Of a DNA stretch of 7,755 nt, positions 4,444-7,755 are shown in pieces (within the stretch, counting starts at the first letter, position 1; each line of letters starts with the position of its first letter). Origin of the DNA: Patescibacteria group bacterium (GTDB lineage Bacteria; Patescibacteriota; Minisyncoccia; Phycocordibacterales; PALSA-1337); the NCBI GenBank assembly GCA_028871265.1, contig JAGWNR010000027.1:1-7755 (forward strand), in the 5' to 3' direction. The notes under the pieces were generated by a model. The model was not told the DNA's origin and searched no databases. It saw only the letters and a program-made list of their open reading frames with translations. Position numbers and translations under genes: made by a program.

Positions 4444-6645
4444 ATGTCAAATTTTAGCCTCAAATCCACATACGCTCCGGCAGGCGACCAGCCAAAAGCG
4501 ATAAAAAGCCTCAATGAAGGCCTCAAAAAGGGAATGGATAAGCAAACGCTCCTCGGAGTGACTGGCTCCGGTAAGACTTTTACTATGGCGAACGTTATTG
4601 CCGACTACGGCAAGCCGACACTGGTTATTGCGCACAACAAGACGCTCGCTGCGCAGCTGGCGCAAGAATACCGAGAATTTTTTCCAGATAATGCCGTTCA
4701 CTATTTTGTTTCGTATTATGATTACTATCAGCCGGAAGCTTACATTCCTTCGAGCGACACGTATATAGAAAAGGAAGCGATGATAAACGAGGAAATCGAA
4801 CGCTTGCGTCATGCTTCGACCCAGGCTCTTCTCACGCGCAAGGATGTCATTATTGTCGCGTCTGTCTCGTGCATTTACGGTTTAGGTTCACCGGAAGAAT
4901 ATGAAAAAGTAAACCTCAAGCTCAAAGTCGGCATGGAACTGTCGCGTGCCGAGCTCATCCGTAAACTCATCGACATCCATTTCGTGCGCACCAACGCCGA
5001 TCTAAATTCCGGTCAATTCCGCGCTCTCGGCAACATGGTTGAGATAATGCCCGTAAATGAGAAGACGATATATAGGATCGATTATGGAGAAGTCGAAAGG
5101 GGAGAAGAAGTTGAAGGTGAAACAGAAAGCGAAGCGACCTTGAGGGGTGAGGGAGACTTGAGAGCGCGACGGCGCTCTTACGAGGAATTTTCTAGCAAGA
5201 AAATATCCGTGCTCCCGAACTCCCTCAAGTCGCGGAGCTTTGGGGGTTCAATAATTTCTATGATTACCGAAATCGACCCAGTGTCGCGTTCGGTTCGTGG
5301 TTCGCACGACGCCGTCTTTATCTTTCCAGCAAAGCATTTCATCTCTAGTGATGAGCAAAGTAAAAAAGCTTTTAATACCATCAAGGCCGAGCTCGAGAGT
5401 CGACTGAAAGAATTGGAAAAAGCCGGTAAAGTCCTGGAGGCCGAGCGACTCAAGCGTCGCGTCAAATACGACTTGGCCATGATTCGCGAAATCGGCTACA
5501 CCAACGGCATCGAAAACTACTCGCGTCATTTTTCCGGCAAAATGCCTGGCGAGCCGCCGGATTCACTTCTCTCATATTTTCCTAAAGGTAAGGACGGCAA
5601 GCCGGATTTTTTGACCGTCATCGACGAGTCGCATGTCACTATCCCGCAATTGAACGGCATGTATGCCGGCGACGCTAGCCGCAAGGAAACGCTGGTCCAA
5701 CATGGATTCAGATTACCGTCCGCCAAAGATAATCGTCCACTCAAATTTCCGGAATTTTTGGATCGCGTCGGTCCGATGATTTTTACTTCGGCTACACCTG
5801 GTAAATACGAAGGTGAAAACAGCCAGCAAGTCGTCGAGCAGGTCATTCGTCCGACAGGGCTCATCGATCCGGTGGTTGAGATCAAGCCGATCCGTGAGAG
5901 CAGTGATTACAAAGGCCAAATTTTCGATTTCATCGCCGAAGCCGAAGCAACCATCAAAAAAGGCGATCGCGTCATCGCCACGACCTTGACCAAAAAAATG
6001 GCCGAGGATTTGAGTGAGTTTCTTAAAGAGAAAAAGATCAAAGCCGCCTATCTCCACAGCGATGTAAAAACGATTGAGCGCATCCAAATTCTGACTGATT
6101 TCCGCAAAGGCAAGTATGACATTATTGTCGGTGTGAACTTGCTCCGCGAAGGGCTGGATCTGCCCGAAGTTTCCCTCATCGGCATCCTCGACGCTGACAA
6201 AGAAGGCTTTTTGCGCTCGGAAACTTCGCTCATTCAAACCATCGGCCGCGCCGCGCGCAACGCCGCCGGTCGCGTCATTTTATATGCCGACGTCATGACT
6301 GGTTCCATGGAGGCTGCTATTGGCGAAACCAACCGTCGTCGCGCTATTCAGATTGCTTACAACCAGGAGCATGGTATTACTCCTGTGACGATCAAAAAGG
6401 CTATTCACGATATCACCGATCAGTTGAAGACCGAGCATGACAAAGCAGTCGGTGAAATGGTTCGTATCGACGAAGCTCTGGCCAAATCAAATCCCAAACT
6501 TTTGATGCGTCAAAAAGAAGAGCAAATGGCCGAAGCCGTCAAAGCATTGGATTTCGAAACCGCCGCTCTGGTGCGTGATGAGTTGTATAAATTGCAGGAG
6601 ATGATGGGTGTGCCGGGGAGGAAGGTGGGGAAGAAGAAAAAATAA
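4444..6645 (+). CDS. uvrB: UvrB, excinuclease ABC subunit B, with an in-frame insert
   Basis: UvrB is the helicase-like damage-verifying subunit of nucleotide excision repair. UvrA loads it and it recruits UvrC to cut beside the lesion. The family N-terminus (FSLKSTYAPAGDQPKAI) begins at the ATG at 4444, and the promoter excludes the in-frame ATG at 4426. Visible motifs are Walker A GVTGSGKT (38-45), the beta-hairpin YYDYYQPEAYIP (91-102 onward) that clamps DNA, Walker B DESH (394-397), motif VI QTIGRAARN (598-606), and a C-terminal UVR helix pair (about 690-721, ALDFETAALVRDEL) that binds UvrC. The protein is 733 aa, longer than the usual 660-680. The excess is mainly residues about 217-267, inside the UvrA-binding domain 2 region, and corresponds to a highly palindromic DNA segment with Arg codons (AGG, AGA, CGG) unlike the CGC/CGT of the rest. 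uvrA and uvrC are not in the window. Confidence 0.98.
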   Translation: MSNFSLKSTYAPAGDQPKAIKSLNEGLKKGMDKQTLLGVTGSGKTFTMANVIADYGKPTLVIAHNKTLAAQLAQEYREFFPDNAVHYFVSYYDYYQPEAYIPSSDTYIEKEAMINEEIERLRHASTQALLTRKDVIIVASVSCIYGLGSPEEYEKVNLKLKVGMELSRAELIRKLIDIHFVRTNADLNSGQFRALGNMVEIMPVNEKTIYRIDYGEVERGEEVEGETESEATLRGEGDLRARRRSYEEFSSKKISVLPNSLKSRSFGGSIISMITEIDPVSRSVRGSHDAVFIFPAKHFISSDEQSKKAFNTIKAELESRLKELEKAGKVLEAERLKRRVKYDLAMIREIGYTNGIENYSRHFSGKMPGEPPDSLLSYFPKGKDGKPDFLTVIDESHVTIPQLNGMYAGDASRKETLVQHGFRLPSAKDNRPLKFPEFLDRVGPMIFTSATPGKYEGENSQQVVEQVIRPTGLIDPVVEIKPIRESSDYKGQIFDFIAEAEATIKKGDRVIATTLTKKMAEDLSEFLKEKKIKAAYLHSDVKTIERIQILTDFRKGKYDIIVGVNLLREGLDLPEVSLIGILDADKEGFLRSETSLIQTIGRAARNAAGRVILYADVMTGSMEAAIGETNRRRAIQIAYNQEHGITPVTIKKAIHDITDQLKTEHDKAVGEMVRIDEALAKSNPKLLMRQKEEQMAEAVKALDFETAALVRDELYKLQEMMGVPGRKVGKKKK
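5126..5241 (+). repeat. Palindromic element embedded in frame in uvrB
   Basis: Outer arms AAAGC (5126-5130) and GCTTT (5237-5241) are followed inward by GCGAC-c-TTGAGGG (5134-5146) against CCCTCAAGTCGC (5222-5233), then GGGAG (5151-5155) against CTCCC (5212-5216). Together these give about 22 bp of stem with small internal loops. Inside sit two further hairpins: a perfect 7-bp stem with a GACG loop (5161-5178), and GGAATTTTC/GAAAATaTCC with a 6-nt loop (5184-5208). The whole resembles a three-way junction. It coincides with the segment of UvrB (residues about 217-267) that is extra relative to the family. It is called a repeat on structural grounds; no second copy lies in this window. Confidence 0.6.
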
Positions 6646-6649
6646 ATTG

Positions 6650-6670
6650 ATTGACAACATCCTTGTCAAT
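6650..6670. promoter_or_regulatory. Inverted repeat between uvrB and the 6706 operon (candidate operator)
   Basis: ATTGACAA (6650-6657) and TTGTCAAT (6663-6670) are perfect inverted repeats around CATCC. No T tract follows, so a terminator is unlikely. The left arm contains a consensus TTGACA, and the dyad sits directly upstream of the -35 at 6672, where a dimeric regulator could act. Confidence 0.45.
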
Positions 6671-6671
6671 A

Positions 6672-6699
6672 TTGATTTATAAACGTAATTTGTTATCAT
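6672..6699 (+). promoter_or_regulatory. Promoter for the 6706 operon, predicted leaderless
   Basis: The -35 is TTGATT (6672-6677), the spacer is 16 bp, and the -10 is TATCAT (6694-6699) with an extended TG (6691-6692). The -10 ends 7 nt before the ATG at 6706. No Shine-Dalgarno sequence is present. Confidence 0.7.
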
Positions 6700-6705
6700 A
6701 AAGCC

Positions 6706-6939
6706 ATGTCAGACATCTTCAAAAACTCGCTGACGTTTAGATTATTTAAAAAGAGACCCTCTTTCTTTGAAGGTGCTTCTAGTCTGCTCGATCTCGGTGC
6801 AAATGTGCAAAGATATAATTTATCATCTACTGATGACGAGGCGGATTATGAAGCGCTAAAAAGTGATTGGCAAGCCGTAGGAGATGACTTGAGATCATCC
6901 ATAAAAACCTATGAACAAAGTCTTGCAAAATCAGCGTGA
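6706..6939 (+). CDS. Small conserved hypothetical protein preceding a DUF2335 gene
   Basis: This 77-aa protein has no membrane segment or signal peptide. The N-terminal half (FRLFKKRPSFFEGASSLLDL) is basic and hydrophobic. The second half (STDDEADYEALKSDWQAVGDDL, then a helix to the C-terminus) is acidic and helical. I recall similar short proteins with an RYNxSxTxxEAD...DWxAVGxDxR pattern in diverse bacteria, but no function is known to me. The ATG at 6706 is fixed by the promoter 7 nt upstream. It leads the cluster and is followed after 19 nt by the DUF2335 gene, so the two products are probably made together and may act together. The downstream partner is membrane-anchored, so a peripheral membrane role is possible but speculative. 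Confidence 0.75.
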   Translation: MSDIFKNSLTFRLFKKRPSFFEGASSLLDLGANVQRYNLSSTDDEADYEALKSDWQAVGDDLRSSIKTYEQSLAKSA

Positions 6940-6958
6940 TCCAAAGGGAATGGTACTC

Positions 6959-7321
6959 ATGCAACATTCTAAAGTGGAATCATTTTCCGGGCCGTTACCG
7001 CACCCTGATCTTTTAAAAAAATTTGAAGAAGTTGTTCCTGGTTCAGCTGAAAGAATTATAAAAATGGCAGAGGAGCAGTCTCTACACAGAAAAGAACTTG
7101 AAAGTAAGGTTATTGATTCAAATATCTCCAGATCGAAATGGGGACAAATACTCGGTTTTATTATTGCTATTGCTGGATTAATCGTTGCATGCCTAGTGGC
7201 TATTTATGGCAATGCCATTGCCGGTGGAATAATTGGTGTTGGAACGCTTGCTTCGCTCGTAAGTGTTTTTATGTATGGATCAAAAATTAGAAATAGTGAA
7301 GAAAATGAAGAGAAAAAGTAA
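6959..7321 (+). CDS. DUF2335 family two-helix membrane protein
   Basis: This 120-aa predicted membrane protein resembles DUF2335. The N-terminal cytosolic part has PLPHPDLL (12-19), PGSAERI (27-33) and a charged EEQSLHRKELE helix. Two membrane helices follow at about 64-83 (ILGFIIAIAGLIVACLVAIY) and 85-106, then a charged tail ending EENEEKK. The frame stays open from an ATG at 6911, but that start would overlap the upstream gene by 29 nt. AAAGGGA (6943-6949) sits 9 nt before the ATG at 6959, and the family motif begins soon after, so 6959 is preferred; an ATG at 6950 is too close to the Shine-Dalgarno. The biological role of DUF2335 is not established to my knowledge. Small two-helix proteins beside uncharacterised genes are sometimes effectors of defence systems, which is only a possibility here. 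Confidence 0.85.
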   Translation: MQHSKVESFSGPLPHPDLLKKFEEVVPGSAERIIKMAEEQSLHRKELESKVIDSNISRSKWGQILGFIIAIAGLIVACLVAIYGNAIAGGIIGVGTLASLVSVFMYGSKIRNSEENEEKK

Positions 7322-7335
7322 TTTAATTGAATAAT

Positions 7336-7647
7336 ATGAATCCTCAGCGAACGACACAATTTCTGATGGCAAACCTGGGTGTTGAAATTACGCGGCTTTT
7401 TGGATACAAGAAAAACGGCAATATCGCAGATGCTATTACTAGCGGTAAACGTGCCTGCAAAATCATAGACTCACTAGAGAGTCATCACGACATAAATGGT
7501 GGTAAAAAAGAGGTCGAGATGATACGCGAGGTGATGATAAATGACGCTTTATCAATAAAACCGAAATATCATGTCACAGAAGCGCAGATCAGTTCATATT
7601 TTGCACCATTTTCGATGAGGGCGCTGGCAGATAATGGAATTGTTTGA
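7336..7647 (+). CDS. Hypothetical protein, third gene of the DUF2335 cluster
   Basis: This 103-aa soluble, probably mainly helical protein begins MNPQRTTQF and ends SYFAPFSMRALADNGIV before TGA 7645-7647. No named family is assigned. The pattern TTQFLMANLGVEITRLF, a central helix with paired lysines, and a final SYFxPFxMR resemble small hypothetical proteins I associate with CPR genomes. The start is uncertain: the ATG at 7336 is used, but a TTG at 7327 would add three residues. Neither has a clear Shine-Dalgarno sequence or a -10 at the distance used by other genes here. The gap from the DUF2335 stop is 14 nt, so co-transcription with it is likely. Confidence 0.75.
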   Translation: MNPQRTTQFLMANLGVEITRLFGYKKNGNIADAITSGKRACKIIDSLESHHDINGGKKEVEMIREVMINDALSIKPKYHVTEAQISSYFAPFSMRALADNGIV

Positions 7648-7659
7648 TTTCTTCTAATT

Positions 7660-7755
7660 ATGAGTAATTACCCTCGCTTGCACCATTATTGTCAGAATAT
7701 TGTTAAAGGATATCTGCACGATGTCGTCGAGATGTACAAGCTGCTTGGCTTTGAT
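7660..7755 (+). CDS. Start of an unidentified gene, cut by the right edge
   Basis: An ATG at 7660 opens a frame that stays open to the window end (32 codons, beginning MSNYPRLHHYCQ and continuing with a helix containing VVEMYKLLGF). It starts 12 nt after the previous stop on the same strand, which suggests it continues the DUF2335 operon. No Shine-Dalgarno sequence or promoter is visible, and TAATTA-TGAG-TAATTA (7655-7670) forms a dyad over the start codon. It is too short to assign a family. Confidence 0.5.
   Translation, partial: MSNYPRLHHYCQNIVKGYLHDVVEMYKLLGFD

Noticed and set aside
5161..5178. Perfect AGAGCGC/GCGCTCT hairpin as a terminator inside uvrB
   Set aside because: It has no T tract and the uvrB frame continues intact; it fits better as part of the embedded palindromic element.
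6911..6958. Upstream ATG of the DUF2335 gene
   Set aside because: It overlaps the previous gene by 29 nt and has no Shine-Dalgarno sequence; AAAGGGA is placed for the ATG at 6959 and the family motif begins just after it.

Overview
The window looks like chromosomal DNA from a Patescibacteria (CPR) genome, probably Parcubacteria/Paceibacteria-like. The evidence is family resemblance and architecture: a very short SMC protein with a basic/acidic insert just before its ABC signature, a UvrB of the kind I associate with CPR genomes, and several small CPR-type hypothetical proteins. No rRNA, tRNA, CRISPR array or transposase gene was seen. The phylum assignment is inference.

Layout. (1) 1-254: 3' part of a YafQ/RelE-like toxin gene cut by the left edge. 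(2) 278-1146: a two-gene unit, a NUDIX hydrolase of the COG4119 type followed by a Cys/His-rich probable metal-binding protein, closed by a clear intrinsic terminator. (3) 1253-1684: a 143-aa protein with possible BECR-nuclease resemblance. (4) 1685-2127: a structured intergenic region with several hairpins, a terminator strongest on the minus strand, and a possible small minus-strand gene (1868-2098). (5) 2128-4377: a 749-aa SMC-like ATPase with complete head motifs but no recognisable hinge. (6) 4444-6645: uvrB, the damage-recognition subunit of nucleotide excision repair. It carries an in-frame extra segment of about 50 residues whose DNA folds into an elaborate palindromic structure. (7) 6706 to the right edge: a probable operon of a small conserved hypothetical protein, a DUF2335 two-helix membrane protein, a third unknown protein and a fourth gene running off the window.

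The most consistent pattern is regulatory. Four first-of-unit genes (NUDIX, smc, uvrB, the 6706 gene) each have a sigma70-like -10 hexamer ending exactly 7 nt before the start codon, and a fifth (1253) ends 8 nt before. A polymerase starting 7-8 nt after the -10 would begin at the A of the ATG, so these genes are predicted to make leaderless mRNAs. Two genes inside units (765 and 6959) instead have Shine-Dalgarno-like sequences. The geometry also fixes the uvrB start at 4444 rather than 4426.

The strongest candidate for something undescribed is the palindromic element embedded in frame in uvrB (about 5126-5241), which resembles in principle the protein-coding palindromic elements of Rickettsia. 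Next come the hinge-less mini-SMC, the DUF2335 operon and the structured intergenic region 1686-1860. Functional links between these separate units are not supported by the sequence.
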